The notes: generated from the sequence alone by a model not told the origin. 53,274 bases of DNA from Acidobacteriaceae bacterium (GCA_003139795.1 PLGM01000314.1:1-53274), one strand, 5' to 3'. Shown: positions 34,214-42,713, counted from the first letter of the stretch. A program made the numbers and translations.

Positions 34214-34245
34214 AGCGGCGGAGCCAACCTGCTCCGCCGCTTTTG
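34214..34245 (+). terminator. Rho-independent terminator of the Gly-rich gene
   Basis: Perfect 11-bp stem AGCGGCGGAGC (34214-34224) and GCTCCGCCGCT (34231-34241), 6-base loop, followed by TTT. It lies 37 bp after the stop at 34176. Confidence 0.85.
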
Positions 34246-34323
34246 CATGTGCGGGACATTTGGGTCTGATCGCCCCGGCAGGGGCGTACTCGTGCCGGCC
34301 TCAGGTGCGCGGTCCTTCGCGCC

Positions 34324-35427
34324 TCAGATGATCGGCTTTCCGTTGTCGGTCAACTGCGACAGGAGGGCCTGGCCTTGCTGCTGAACCGGAGTCGGCAACT
34401 TGGCATAGGAGAGTTCTTCAGCCGCGTCCTGCCCTGTGGTGAGCGCATAGGCGAGGTAGTCCTTGAGCGCTTCCTGCTCTCCGTCGGTGCTCTTGTTGTC
34501 CTTGGGAATCAGGATGAAGGTGATGCCCGTGATGGGATATGCGCCCCTGGCCGTTGCCGGAGGATCGACGATCGAGGTGCGGAGATCCTTGGCAAGCGCG
34601 TCGACAGAGGCATTCACCGCCGCGTAGGCGCTGGCAGGACTGGGCGCCACGTACTCGCCGGCTCGATTCTGAATCGAGGCCACCGGCACTCCGGACGTTC
34701 TGGCAAAGGTCAGTTCGAGATAGCCGATGGTTCCCGGCGTGTCCATTACCGTTTTGAGAACGGCATTGCTTCCGTTGACGCCGATGCCGGCCGGCCACTT
34801 GACGGAGAGACCCACGCCGAATTTAGCCGACCAGGCAGCGCTTGCCTTGCCGAGGAAGTTCGTGAAAATGCTGGTGGAACCGCTTCCGTCGGCGCGATGG
34901 ACCACGATGATGGCCGCATGGGGCAGCGCGGCGCCGGGATTTTCACCGGCGATCGCGGGGTCCTGCCAACTGATGATCTCACTGGCGTAGATGCCCGCCA
35001 GGGTCTTGCCGCTCAGCTTCAGCGGGGTCTTCAAGCCCGGCAGGTTATAGACCACGCAAACCGGGCCGGCGCTGACCGGAATCTGGACGATGGGTGGAAG
35101 TCCCTTCAGTTGATTGTCGCCGAGCGGCGCATCGCTGGCGGCAAAAGCCCCGTAGCCGCGACGAAGGTTGTCTATGCCGGCGCCGCTGCCGATGGGCCGG
35201 TAATTGACCTGCAGCGGGTGCGATTTCTCGTAGTCCGTGCCCCAGCGGTCAATCAGCGGCTCGATGGCCGTGCTCCCGGAAGCGGAGAGCGAACGTATCG
35301 CGGCATTGACAGTTTTAGTTTCTGCCGGCCTGCCGTCTTCGGAGAGGTTGCAACCCGTTGCCATGAGAACAGCGAGCGTTGCCAGTGCCGCGGGCGCCGT
35401 AATCATTACTCTCATTTTCAGATCCAT
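34324..35427 (-). CDS. pstS: Phosphate-binding lipoprotein PstS (orphan)
   Basis: A 367-aa protein from the ATG at 35427, preceded by GGGGGAT. The signal ends in ATLAVLMATGC, a lipobox. Phosphate-binding motifs: LSASGSTAIEPLIDRWGTDY, YRPIGSGAGIDNLRRG, FAASDAPLG, VHRADGSGSTSIFTNFLGKA and GIGVNGSNAVLKTV, then GTIGYLEL. It would bind phosphate in the periplasm for the PstCAB importer, but no pstC, pstA, pstB or phoU is nearby, so the transporter must be elsewhere. Similar orphan PstS proteins can also serve as sensors. Confidence 0.93.
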   Translation of the reverse strand: MDLKMRVMITAPAALATLAVLMATGCNLSEDGRPAETKTVNAAIRSLSASGSTAIEPLIDRWGTDYEKSHPLQVNYRPIGSGAGIDNLRRGYGAFAASDAPLGDNQLKGLPPIVQIPVSAGPVCVVYNLPGLKTPLKLSGKTLAGIYASEIISWQDPAIAGENPGAALPHAAIIVVHRADGSGSTSIFTNFLGKASAAWSAKFGVGLSVKWPAGIGVNGSNAVLKTVMDTPGTIGYLELTFARTSGVPVASIQNRAGEYVAPSPASAYAAVNASVDALAKDLRTSIVDPPATARGAYPITGITFILIPKDNKSTDGEQEALKDYLAYALTTGQDAAEELSYAKLPTPVQQQGQALLSQLTDNGKPII

Positions 35428-35769
35428 CGATCCCCCGGAAAGCAGGACAACGCGCACGCGATCCACCCGAATCGTCGATGCGTCTGCTCAGTTGGTCAAT
35501 ATAGGCATTCAATGTGAAAAGGGGATGAATTCAGATTCCCCGCCGGTCTCGCCCGGCGTTTGGAGGCCGGCAGGCGTCTTCCGTTACGCCTCTTAGCCCT
35601 GAGAAAGGCTTAGGCGGCGAGCTGGCAGAGCCGAATCCCGGGTCTCAAAATCGGGACCTGGGGCGCCCGGATTTCGGATGTGGGCCACTTGCCAGCCAGG
35701 GAATATAATCGAGCATTCTCCGTGCATGTCCAACCTTGAGGCCCTCCTCGGAAAGGAACCTGACTGCGG
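35428..35769. repeat. 342-bp spacer with dispersed repeat and a possible -10 box
   Basis: Bases 35634-35700 hold a near-complete copy of the dispersed repeat (GGGTCTCAAAATCGGGACCT, GGGGCGCCCGG, GATGTGGGCCACTTGCCAGC). Directly after it, TATAAT at 35704-35709 is a perfect -10 hexamer for the gene at 35770, though no good -35 sits 16-18 bp upstream. The rest, toward pstS, has no recognised element. Confidence 0.5.
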
Positions 35770-36549
35770 GTGGAACCAGGTCCGTTCTCATTGGTCAAGT
35801 GGTATATGGATTGCGTCACCGATTCCGGCGACGCCGCAATCCTCTATTGCGCCGACTTTTGCTGGCGCGGCATTCATGCATCCTATTGCAGCGTGCTTAC
35901 CGTCAATGAGCTGGCGGCCGAATCCCATTCTTCGATGACCCGCTACCGGCTCTCCTCGACGGACGACCAGATCCTGGTCGAGTTTCCCCGGCTGGGAGTC
36001 TCTGGGAGGTGGGAGGCTATTGCCGCGCCTTATCAGCGAGTTGTTTACCAGAGCGCCTCGGGAAATGTGGTGTGGAACTGCCTGCAGCCCAGATCGTCGG
36101 TCTATCTTCGCGTCGGGGAGCGTGAGTGGACTGGCCTGGGTTACGCCGAGTGCCTCACCCTGACGCTGCCTCCATGGCAGTTGCCGATGCGTCAACTGCG
36201 CTGGGGGCGCTTTGTTTCGCAGCAGGATTCGCTTGCCTGGGTCGACTGGCAGGGGCCATATTCCACCAGCTTCGCGGTCTGCAACAGCCTCCCATGTCAG
36301 ACACTGTCGGTCACCGACTCCGAGGTCGTACTGCGCGATCTCTCGCTGCGCATGGAAGAGAGTTTTCCTCTTCGCGCCGGGCGCTTGGGCTCCACAATTC
36401 TCCCCGGAGCACCCGCGCTGGCCAGACTCCTGCCACGCTCACTCTTCAACATTGAAGAACAGAAGTGGAGGAGCCGCGGAATTCTGAACGCGCACGGACG
36501 CAGCAGCAACGGCTGGGTCATTCACGAGGTGGTTCATTGGGAACTGTAA
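35770..36549 (+). CDS. CrtC/AttH-like lipocalin-fold protein of unknown function
   Basis: A 259-aa protein, all beta in appearance. The GTG start at 35770 gives VEPGPFSLVKWYMDCVTDSG, resembling the conserved N-terminus (P-G-x-x-x-W-x-Y-x-D) of CrtC hydroxyneurosporene-synthase/AttH proteins. Later motifs: FPRLGVSGRWEA, GLGYAECLTLTLPPWQLPM, RQLRWGRFVSQQD and LAWVDWQGPY, as expected for the two lipocalin-like barrels that bind isoprenoid or other lipid substrates. No signal peptide. It overlaps the next gene by 13 bp, so the products should work together. The family assignment is by pattern only; no carotenoid genes are nearby. Confidence 0.5.
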   Translation: MEPGPFSLVKWYMDCVTDSGDAAILYCADFCWRGIHASYCSVLTVNELAAESHSSMTRYRLSSTDDQILVEFPRLGVSGRWEAIAAPYQRVVYQSASGNVVWNCLQPRSSVYLRVGEREWTGLGYAECLTLTLPPWQLPMRQLRWGRFVSQQDSLAWVDWQGPYSTSFAVCNSLPCQTLSVTDSEVVLRDLSLRMEESFPLRAGRLGSTILPGAPALARLLPRSLFNIEEQKWRSRGILNAHGRSSNGWVIHEVVHWEL

Positions 36550-38465
36550 GCCGTTCTCAACTGTTCAAAGTGTTATACGGGACGCTCTTTGTGGCTGTGC
36601 TTCCGCTGGCGCTTGTGCTGTGGGCGCATGCCACAAGAGACGCGGTGCATCTCGCGGCCCAGCGTTCGGTGCTTTGGGGATCTGCGCTGGCTGCGTTTGG
36701 CCTGGCCATCGCGTTGACGGGCATGATGTCGCTCTGGCGGTACGGCGGCGGCTTGCCCATGAACGCCTTTCCTCCGGTGCGTCTCGTCGCCAACGGCATT
36801 TATAGCCTGGTTCCGCATCCGATCTATGGCGGATCTGTGATTGCCTGCGCCGGTGTCGCCATCCTCTCCGGTTCAGCCAGCGGATTGTGGCTTGTAACTC
36901 CCACTGTGGCGTTGGGCTGCGCCGCGCTGGTTCTGGGCTATGAGCTGCCCGACCTGCGGAGCCGATTTGGAGCGCCTGCCTTCTCCGTCTGGCTGCCGCG
37001 CGATGGGCCTGCGGCCCCGTCCCTTCCAGAACGCCTGCGCGTTTATCTGGTGGTGTTGCTGCCGTGGCTGGCGGTCTTTGAGCTCCTGTGGCGTCTCGGT
37101 ACTTCAGTTGGCGCCATCGCCACGTACTTGCCTTTCGAGCGCCGCCTGCCGGTGATTGAGCAGACGGAGGCCGTCTACGCCAGCACCTACCTGGTTGTGC
37201 TGCTGGCGCCGTTGCTCATTGGCACTGGCCATGCGTTGCGACGCTTTGCGCTGCGCGGCCTGGTTGCGATGGCGCTCATCTTTCCGCTCTATCTGCTGCT
37301 GCCGTTCTTCGTTCCGCCGCGTCCGTTCCACTCGGCCACGCCGATCGGCCAGTTGTTGTTGTGGGAGAGAACTCCCTACTCGGGGATTGCCGCCTTTCCC
37401 TCGTTTCATATTGTCTGGGCGCTGATAGCCGCCTCCGCATTGGGTGAGGGCGGGCGCGCAAAAATGAACGCATGGTGGACGTGGGCGGCGCTGGTCGGTG
37501 TCAGTTGCGTCACGACGGGGATGCATTCGATCGCCGATGTGCTTGCCGGGGTTGTCGCCTTCGCCATCGTTGTCCGCATGCACGCTATCTGGATGGCCAT
37601 CCTGCGCGTTGCGGAATGGATTGCAAACTCGTGGCGGGAGTGGCGGATTGGGCCGATAAGAATCATCAACCACGGCGGATTCGCGGCAGCCGCGATTCTG
37701 CTCGGAGTGTGGCTCATCGGCGCGCTGCTCGGCCCTGGACGCGAATGGTTGGTGGTCAGCATCTTTGTCTGCTCCACAGTGGGAGCGGCGTTCTGGGCTC
37801 AGTGGGTGGAGGGATCGCCGGCGCTGCTGCGCCCCATGGGTTTTTACGGAGGCATGATCGGCGCTGCCATCGGAGGCGCTTCCGCGCTCTTGATCCATCT
37901 CGATTTGTGGATGGTGTTTGCGGCGATTTGCATCGCGGCGCCATGGATACAGGGAATAGGCAGGCTGCGCTGTCTGGTTCAGGGGTGCTGTCACGGACGG
38001 GCCACGGAAACGGCGGATGGGATTCGTTACACACACCCCCGCTCGCGTGTTTGCCGTCTCGCGCAGCTTTCCGGAGTTCCCGTGCATGCGACGCCTGTCT
38101 ATTCCATCCTGTGGAACCTGGTGGTCGGCGCCGCCCTTCTGCGCCTCCTCCAATTGCATTCTTCCGCCACGCTGATTTGCGGCGTATACCTCTTGCTGTC
38201 GGGGGCCGGGCGCTTCGTCGAGGAGGCCTATCGCGGCGAACCTCAGACCTTGGTCTTCTACGGACTGCGTCTCTACCAGTGGATCGCAACTCTGGCAGTC
38301 GTAGCCGGAGCCGTGGTGACCTGCGTCCATGGCCCGGCGATGCCGCGGGTATTCCCCTTGCGCATCAGCTCGATTCTGGTCACGATCGGATGCAGCGCCG
38401 TGGCCTGGTTTGTCACCGGAGTCGACTTTCCTGAATCATCGCGCCGCCTTGCCCGCCTGACCTGA
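36537..38465 (+). CDS. Three-part membrane protein: ICMT-like + PAP2-like + Lgt-like domains
   Basis: About 642 aa, some 16-18 hydrophobic helices. The start is taken as TTG at 36537 (GAGG seven bases upstream, overlapping the previous gene). Residues about 1-150: VRLVANGIYSLVPHPIYGGS and YELPDLRSRFG, the pattern of isoprenylcysteine/phospholipid methyltransferases (G-x-Y-x-x-x-x-H-P-x-Y). Residues about 170-350: a PAP2_3-like unit with GIAAFPSFHIVWAL (His near 290) and TGMHSIADVLAGV (His and Asp near 330), like inositol-phosphoceramide-synthase-type transferases. Residues about 375-620: Lgt-like, with RCLVQGCCHGR, HATPVYSILWNLVVGA and GAGRFVEEAYRGEPQ, then YGLRLYQW. All three domains handle lipids; I know of no such described fusion. 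The substrate is unknown. Confidence 0.75.
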   Translation: MGTVSRSQLFKVLYGTLFVAVLPLALVLWAHATRDAVHLAAQRSVLWGSALAAFGLAIALTGMMSLWRYGGGLPMNAFPPVRLVANGIYSLVPHPIYGGSVIACAGVAILSGSASGLWLVTPTVALGCAALVLGYELPDLRSRFGAPAFSVWLPRDGPAAPSLPERLRVYLVVLLPWLAVFELLWRLGTSVGAIATYLPFERRLPVIEQTEAVYASTYLVVLLAPLLIGTGHALRRFALRGLVAMALIFPLYLLLPFFVPPRPFHSATPIGQLLLWERTPYSGIAAFPSFHIVWALIAASALGEGGRAKMNAWWTWAALVGVSCVTTGMHSIADVLAGVVAFAIVVRMHAIWMAILRVAEWIANSWREWRIGPIRIINHGGFAAAAILLGVWLIGALLGPGREWLVVSIFVCSTVGAAFWAQWVEGSPALLRPMGFYGGMIGAAIGGASALLIHLDLWMVFAAICIAAPWIQGIGRLRCLVQGCCHGRATETADGIRYTHPRSRVCRLAQLSGVPVHATPVYSILWNLVVGAALLRLLQLHSSATLICGVYLLLSGAGRFVEEAYRGEPQTLVFYGLRLYQWIATLAVVAGAVVTCVHGPAMPRVFPLRISSILVTIGCSAVAWFVTGVDFPESSRRLARLT

Positions 38466-38732
38466 TTGCGCCGCTCAAAGCTTCCTGGGGCCTCGCAGTT
38501 TCGTTGTGAGACGCGACAGCCAGGATATACAGGCTGCGGAAGAACTCGATCAGGAGGGAGGCGGGGGTTTCAACCCCCGCATAAAGCCAACAGGATCAAC
38601 GCGGGCTTTAGCCCCGGAGGGAAGCTTTCCGTCAATTTCACCCGAAATCCCGAGTTTTCCTCATCCTCTATAGTCGCCCGAACGAACGGATAAAGCAGGG
38701 GCGCGGCAGGCTTGCTTTAGGATGAAAGCAGC
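38466..38732. repeat. Spacer with GGGGGTTTCAACCCCC hairpin repeat
   Basis: GCGGGGGTT (38561-38569) and AACCCCCGC (38572-38580) form a perfect 9-bp stem with a 2-base loop, followed by CGCGGGCTTTAGCCCCGGAG (about 38600-38619). Both are modules of the repeat seen at 7055-7215, 27884-27918 and 28860-29010. No T-tract, so a terminator role is doubtful. Otherwise nothing is seen. Confidence 0.7.
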
Positions 38733-39845
38733 GTGCAAACGATACGAGTAGAGACACCAACGGCCAGGTACGACGTGATTGCGGGGAGCGGGCTGATTGA
38801 GACGCTGGCGCCGCGCATTGAGAGAGTTGCGGGCAGGTTGCCGCGACGGGTTTTTGTGCTGACTTCAGCGCCTATCTGGGCCCTGTGGGGCGAGGCCTTG
38901 CAGGCTTCCTTTGCCGAGGCGCCGGTGGTGCTGTTCCTCGAACCCGGCGAGAAATATAAGACGCTTGGAAGCGCGGAGCGCCTGCTGCGGCAGATGGCGC
39001 GGGCGGCCGGAGATCGCGGGAGCTTGCTGATTGCCTTTGGCGGCGGGATTGTGGGCGATGTGGGCGGGTTTCTGGCGGCGATTTATATGCGGGGCATCCC
39101 CTATATTCAGGTTCCGACGACTTTCCTGGCGCAGGTGGACTCGTCGGTGGGCGGCAAAACGGGCGTGAACCTGCCCGAGGGCAAGAACCTGGTGGGGAGC
39201 TTCAATCATCCGCTGGCAGTGTTTGCCGATATTGCCCTGCTGGGGACGCTGCCGGACCGGGAGTTGCGGGCCGGGCTGATGGAGAGCGTGAAGGCGGGGA
39301 TTATCCGCGACCGTACGCTGGTGCGCTTCATGGAAGAGCACGTGAACGAGGTGCTGGGGCGCCAGGCGAAGGCCCTCGAAAAGGTAATTGCGGCGTCGAT
39401 AAGGATGAAAGCCGGGGTGGTGGCCAGGGACGAGCGCGAGAACGGGCTGCGGATGATTTTGAACCTGGGGCATACGGTGGGCCACGCGCTGGAGCAGGTC
39501 ACCGGCTACCAGACTCTGCTGCATGGAGAGGCGGTGGGGTGGGGGATGGTGGCTGCGCTCTACCTGGCGCGGAAGCGCGGAACGATTGCGGGCCTCCAGT
39601 TCGAGCGGCTGGAGAGTTTGATCCACTCGTATGGGCCGCTGCCTGCGCTGAAGCTGCGGGCGAGCAAAGTGGTAGCGGCGACGGGCGGGGACAAGAAGAA
39701 CGTGGGCGGGGTGAGACGGTTTGTGCTGCCGGTGGGAATTGGCGACGCGGGGGTGGTGGAGGACGTGACGGCGGCGGAGCTGGAGGCGGCGGTGGGGTAT
39801 ATGCTGGCGCGGGCTGGGGAAGAAGCGCAAGGGCGGCGTGGTTAG
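38733..39845 (+). CDS. aroB: 3-dehydroquinate synthase
   Basis: A 370-aa NAD- and zinc-dependent enzyme of the shikimate pathway. Motifs: EPGEKYKTLGSAERLL, LIAFGGGIVGDVGGFLAAIY, RGIPYIQVPTTFLAQVDSSV, GGKTGVNLPEGKNLVGSF, LMESVKAGII, ILNLGHTVGHALE (zinc His) and LLHGEAVGWGMV. It starts with GTG at 38733, the first codon of MQTIRVETPTARYDVIAG. The tail (AGEEAQGRRG) ends in GGTTAGCAGAGTTGG, one unit of the TTAGC repeat. It is followed by ubiE after 29 bp. Confidence 0.96.
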   Translation: MQTIRVETPTARYDVIAGSGLIETLAPRIERVAGRLPRRVFVLTSAPIWALWGEALQASFAEAPVVLFLEPGEKYKTLGSAERLLRQMARAAGDRGSLLIAFGGGIVGDVGGFLAAIYMRGIPYIQVPTTFLAQVDSSVGGKTGVNLPEGKNLVGSFNHPLAVFADIALLGTLPDRELRAGLMESVKAGIIRDRTLVRFMEEHVNEVLGRQAKALEKVIAASIRMKAGVVARDERENGLRMILNLGHTVGHALEQVTGYQTLLHGEAVGWGMVAALYLARKRGTIAGLQFERLESLIHSYGPLPALKLRASKVVAATGGDKKNVGGVRRFVLPVGIGDAGVVEDVTAAELEAAVGYMLARAGEEAQGRRG

Positions 39846-39874
39846 CAGAGTTGGAAGCGGAGATTGGGGTTCAG

Positions 39875-40654
39875 ATGAGCGGGACGGGGGCCAAGCCGGC
39901 GGGGGTGGTGGATGAGGCGGACGCGGCGCGGGCGGTGCGGCAGATGTTCGACGCGATTGCGCCCCGGTATGACCTTCTGAACCACGTGCTCTCGGCCAAT
40001 GTGGACCGGCTTTGGTGGTGGCGGACGGCGCGGCGGTTCAGGGCCGTGTTGGCGCGGCCGGATGCGGCGGTGCTGGACATCTGCTGCGGAACGGGCGACT
40101 TGACCATGGCCCTGCTGAACCGCAGGCCGCGCGGGGCAACGCCGATTCTGGCGGCGGATTTTGCGCGCGGGATGCTGAGCCGTGGAGCGCGGAAATTCGG
40201 CGCGCGAAAATCCGGCGCACCGTGTGCCGTGGCGCTCGAGGCCGATGCGCTGCATCTGCCGCTGCGCTCCGCGTCGCTGGATTTGATTGTGACGGCGTTC
40301 GGCTTCAGGAATCTGGCCAACTACGAGGCTGGGCTGAGGGAGTTTTACCGGGTGCTGAAGCCCGGCGGACAGTTGGGGATTCTGGACTTCGCCGAGCCGG
40401 GCGGGCTGTTGGGCAGGGTTTATGCGGTCTACTTCCGGCGCGTGCTGCCGGCGATTGGGCGGCTGGTGTGCGGAAAGGATGGGCCGTATAACTATCTGCC
40501 TGCTTCGGTGGGGAATTTTCCTCCGCCTGGCGAGATGCTGGATCTAATGCGGGCGATGGGGTACGAAGAATGCGCGTGGCAGCCCTATACGTTTGGGATT
40601 GCGGGGTTGTACACGGCGGCGCGGCCGGTTGTGGTTGAGGAGCGCGATGAGTAG
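39875..40654 (+). CDS. ubiE: Demethylmenaquinone/ubiquinone C-methyltransferase
   Basis: A 259-aa SAM-dependent methyltransferase. The start at 39875 (MSGTGAKPAGVVDEADAARA) is followed by VRQMFDAIAPRYDLLNHVLS, the UbiE signature, then VLDICCGTGDLTMALL (SAM site), DALHLPLRSASLDLIVTAFG, RNLANYEAGLREFYRVLKPG and PIL-like DFAEPGG, and the second signature YNYLPASVGNFPP. An open frame further upstream lies antisense-like over aroB and is discounted. In Acidobacteria menaquinone is the usual quinone. Operon with aroB and the CDF gene, overlapping the latter by 8 bp. Confidence 0.95.
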   Translation: MSGTGAKPAGVVDEADAARAVRQMFDAIAPRYDLLNHVLSANVDRLWWWRTARRFRAVLARPDAAVLDICCGTGDLTMALLNRRPRGATPILAADFARGMLSRGARKFGARKSGAPCAVALEADALHLPLRSASLDLIVTAFGFRNLANYEAGLREFYRVLKPGGQLGILDFAEPGGLLGRVYAVYFRRVLPAIGRLVCGKDGPYNYLPASVGNFPPPGEMLDLMRAMGYEECAWQPYTFGIAGLYTAARPVVVEERDE

Positions 40655-42101
40655 AGCTGCTGCCAGTCCGGCGGTGAGGGGTTCCGCGTTGGGGCTGGCG
40701 GGGTTTTCCGCCGAGAAGCGGCGCGTGGCGCTGCACTCCATGGTGGCGGCGGGGGTGATGACGCTGCTGAAGCTGGCGGCGGGGCTGCTGTCGGGGTCGC
40801 TGGGCGTGCTGTCGGACGCGGCGCACTCGGCGCTGGACCTGGTGGGCGTCACGCTGACGTTCTTTTCCGTCCGGGTGAGCGACAAGCCGGCCGACGAGGA
40901 CCACACCTACGGGCACGGCAAGATCGAGAACCTGTCGGCGTTTGGCGAAGTGGGGCTGATGGCCGTCTCCTGCGCGTGGATCATCTGGGAGGCGATGCAA
41001 CGGATCTTCAACCACAAGATGGAGCTGCGGCACTCGGTATGGCCGGCGCTGGTGCTGGTGACGTCGATTGGGGTGGACTACTGGCGATCGCGGCGGCTGC
41101 GGGCGGTGGCGGAGCGGACGGGTTCGACGGCGCTGGCCACCGATGCGTTTCATTTTGCTTCCGATATCTGGTCGACGCTGGCGGTGCTCGTCGGGCTGGG
41201 CGCGAGCTGGGTGGGAGCGCGGTTCGGGATCGCCTGGCTGCGCTACGCAGACCCGTTTGCGGCGGTGGTGGTTTCGCTGATGATTCTGCGCATGACGCTG
41301 CATCTGGGCCGGGAGACGGTGGCCGTGCTGATGGACGAAGTCCCGGCGGAGACGCGGCAGCGGCTGGTGGCGGAGGTCGGGAAGGTGCCGGGCGTGCTGG
41401 CCGTGGAGCAGGCGCGGGTGCGGCGCGCGGGTGCCAGCTACTTTGCCGACCTGACGCTGGCGCTGCCGCGACGGTTTACGTTTGAGCACACCGGAGAGCT
41501 GGTGCTGGCGGCCACCGAGGCCGCGCACCGCGCGTTGCCCAAGGCGGACGTCGTCATCCATACAGTCCCGCGCGAGGCCAGGGCCGAAAGCATCTTCGAC
41601 CGGGTGCGGGCGGTGGCGGCGCGCAACAACGTGAGCGTGCACGAGCTGAGCGTGCAGTCGCACCATGGACGGCTGCGCGTGGAGCAGCATCTGGAGCTGG
41701 ACGAAAAACTGCCGCTCAGGACGGCGCATGAGTTCGTAACCGCGATGGAGGCGGAGATTCTGCGCGAGACGCCGGAGATCGACTCGGTGCTGACGCACAT
41801 TGAGAGCGAGCCGGCCACCATCGAGCTGCCGGAGGAAATGGTGGAGGTGGACCGCAAGATCGAGGTCGCGCTGCGGGCCGCGGCCAGGCTCTTCCCGGAG
41901 ATTGTGGATGTACACGAGATCGTCGTGGGCAGGGCCGCCGAACACATTTCGCTCTCCTGCCATTGCACGCTGCCGGACGACCTGCCGATGCTGCGGGTGC
42001 ACGAGGTGATTACCGGTCTCGAGGACCGCTTCAAGCTGGAGTGCCCGGAGGTGTACCGGGTGACGATCCACCCCGAGCCGGCGACGGATAATTTGCGATA
42101 G
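40647..42101 (+). CDS. Cation diffusion facilitator with extended C-terminal domain
   Basis: A 484-aa protein (typical CDF about 300). The ATG at 40647 has GAGGAG upstream and overlaps ubiE. The six-helix metal transporter part covers about residues 20-230 with the two metal-site motifs GVLSDAAHSALDLVG and ALATDAFHFASDIWSTL and DHTYGHGKIENLSAFGE. After MDEVPAETRQRLVAEVGKVP, three consecutive copies of the ferredoxin-like ZT-dimer domain seem to follow: about 235-320 (ending VVIHTVP), 325-400 (ending SVLTHIES) and 405-480 (ending YRVTIHPEP). Probable exporter of Zn, Fe or Mn. The tripled cytoplasmic part is unusual. Confidence 0.92.
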   Translation: MSRAAASPAVRGSALGLAGFSAEKRRVALHSMVAAGVMTLLKLAAGLLSGSLGVLSDAAHSALDLVGVTLTFFSVRVSDKPADEDHTYGHGKIENLSAFGEVGLMAVSCAWIIWEAMQRIFNHKMELRHSVWPALVLVTSIGVDYWRSRRLRAVAERTGSTALATDAFHFASDIWSTLAVLVGLGASWVGARFGIAWLRYADPFAAVVVSLMILRMTLHLGRETVAVLMDEVPAETRQRLVAEVGKVPGVLAVEQARVRRAGASYFADLTLALPRRFTFEHTGELVLAATEAAHRALPKADVVIHTVPREARAESIFDRVRAVAARNNVSVHELSVQSHHGRLRVEQHLELDEKLPLRTAHEFVTAMEAEILRETPEIDSVLTHIESEPATIELPEEMVEVDRKIEVALRAAARLFPEIVDVHEIVVGRAAEHISLSCHCTLPDDLPMLRVHEVITGLEDRFKLECPEVYRVTIHPEPATDNLR

Positions 42102-42121
42102 GCAACTGAATTGGGCTCTTG

Positions 42122-42514
42122 CTAGCGGGACGCGGCTTTCTCTTTCAGGGCGCTTTGCACGATGTAGGAGGAGCGGGTGAGCCCCTTTGCGCGGGCGCGG
42201 CGGTCAATCTCCGCAATCTGGCTTTGGCGGGCTGTAATATTGATGCGGACCGTTCTTTCCGGCTCGCGGAGTTCCGTTAGGAAGGCTACCGCACCCTTCA
42301 TGGCCGGATCGCCGCGCAGATCGTCGAGGGTGGCAGGCTTGGGAATCGGCTCTCTGTCCTCGCGCATACCGGCAACATGAAACGCAAGAGCTTCGACCGC
42401 CATGCTGCGCGCTTCTTCCAGGGTGGAACCGGCGGTGATGCAGCCGGGAAAATCGGGAAAGCTGACACCGTAGTCTGATTTTTTGTCTTTGTGAAGGTAG
42501 GCGATATACTCCAT
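42122..42514 (-). CDS. hicB: HicB antitoxin
   Basis: A 130-aa protein from the ATG at 42514 (AAGGAG upstream). MEYIAYLHKDKKSDYGVSFP and DFPGCITAGSTLEEARSMAV are the HicB core, and ERTVRINITARQSQIAEIDR plus GLTRSSYIVQSAL form the C-terminal RHH DNA-binding domain. It lies 10 bp after hicA, the common hicAB order. Confidence 0.94.
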   Translation of the reverse strand: MEYIAYLHKDKKSDYGVSFPDFPGCITAGSTLEEARSMAVEALAFHVAGMREDREPIPKPATLDDLRGDPAMKGAVAFLTELREPERTVRINITARQSQIAEIDRRARAKGLTRSSYIVQSALKEKAASR

Positions 42515-42524
42515 GGTTGCTCCT

Positions 42525-42713
42525 TTACCTGAGCTTGAGGCCAGATTGTTTTTCGATGCTCCTGAGAGTTCCTTCAGGAACATCTCTTTGGGGGTAGACA
42601 ACCGTGACCCGGCCCGGCTTGACGGGATGCTTGAATTGCTTGTGGCTGCCGGCCTGCGCCACTTCAAACCAGCCATCGTCTTTGAGCTTGCGAATGACTT
42701 CCCGGCTGTTCAT
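42525..42713 (-). CDS. hicA: HicA toxin (mRNA interferase)
   Basis: A 62-aa protein from the ATG at 42713. It has MNSREVIRKLKDDGWFEVAQ, then AGSHKQFKHPVKPGRVTVVY with the catalytic His in the G-S-H motif, and PEGTLRSIEKQSGL: the dsRBD-like fold of HicA. The frame is open further upstream; MSVYEMCILEVKG could add a short N-terminus. A weak promoter TTGATG-17 bp-TATTCT can be read about 50 bp upstream on the minus strand. Confidence 0.94.
   Translation of the reverse strand: MNSREVIRKLKDDGWFEVAQAGSHKQFKHPVKPGRVTVVYPQRDVPEGTLRSIEKQSGLKLR

Noticed and set aside
35726-35938. Alternative ATG start in another frame for the CrtC-like gene
   Set aside because: That frame leaves the conserved W-Y-x-D motif, which only the GTG frame from 35770 carries.
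39539-39874. 112-codon N-terminal extension of ubiE
   Set aside because: Gly-rich translation overlapping the 3' end of aroB in another frame; the UbiE family starts near 39875.
40305-42071. 588-codon minus-strand open frame opposite ubiE and the CDF gene
   Set aside because: His/Arg/Pro-rich antisense translation crossing two real genes.
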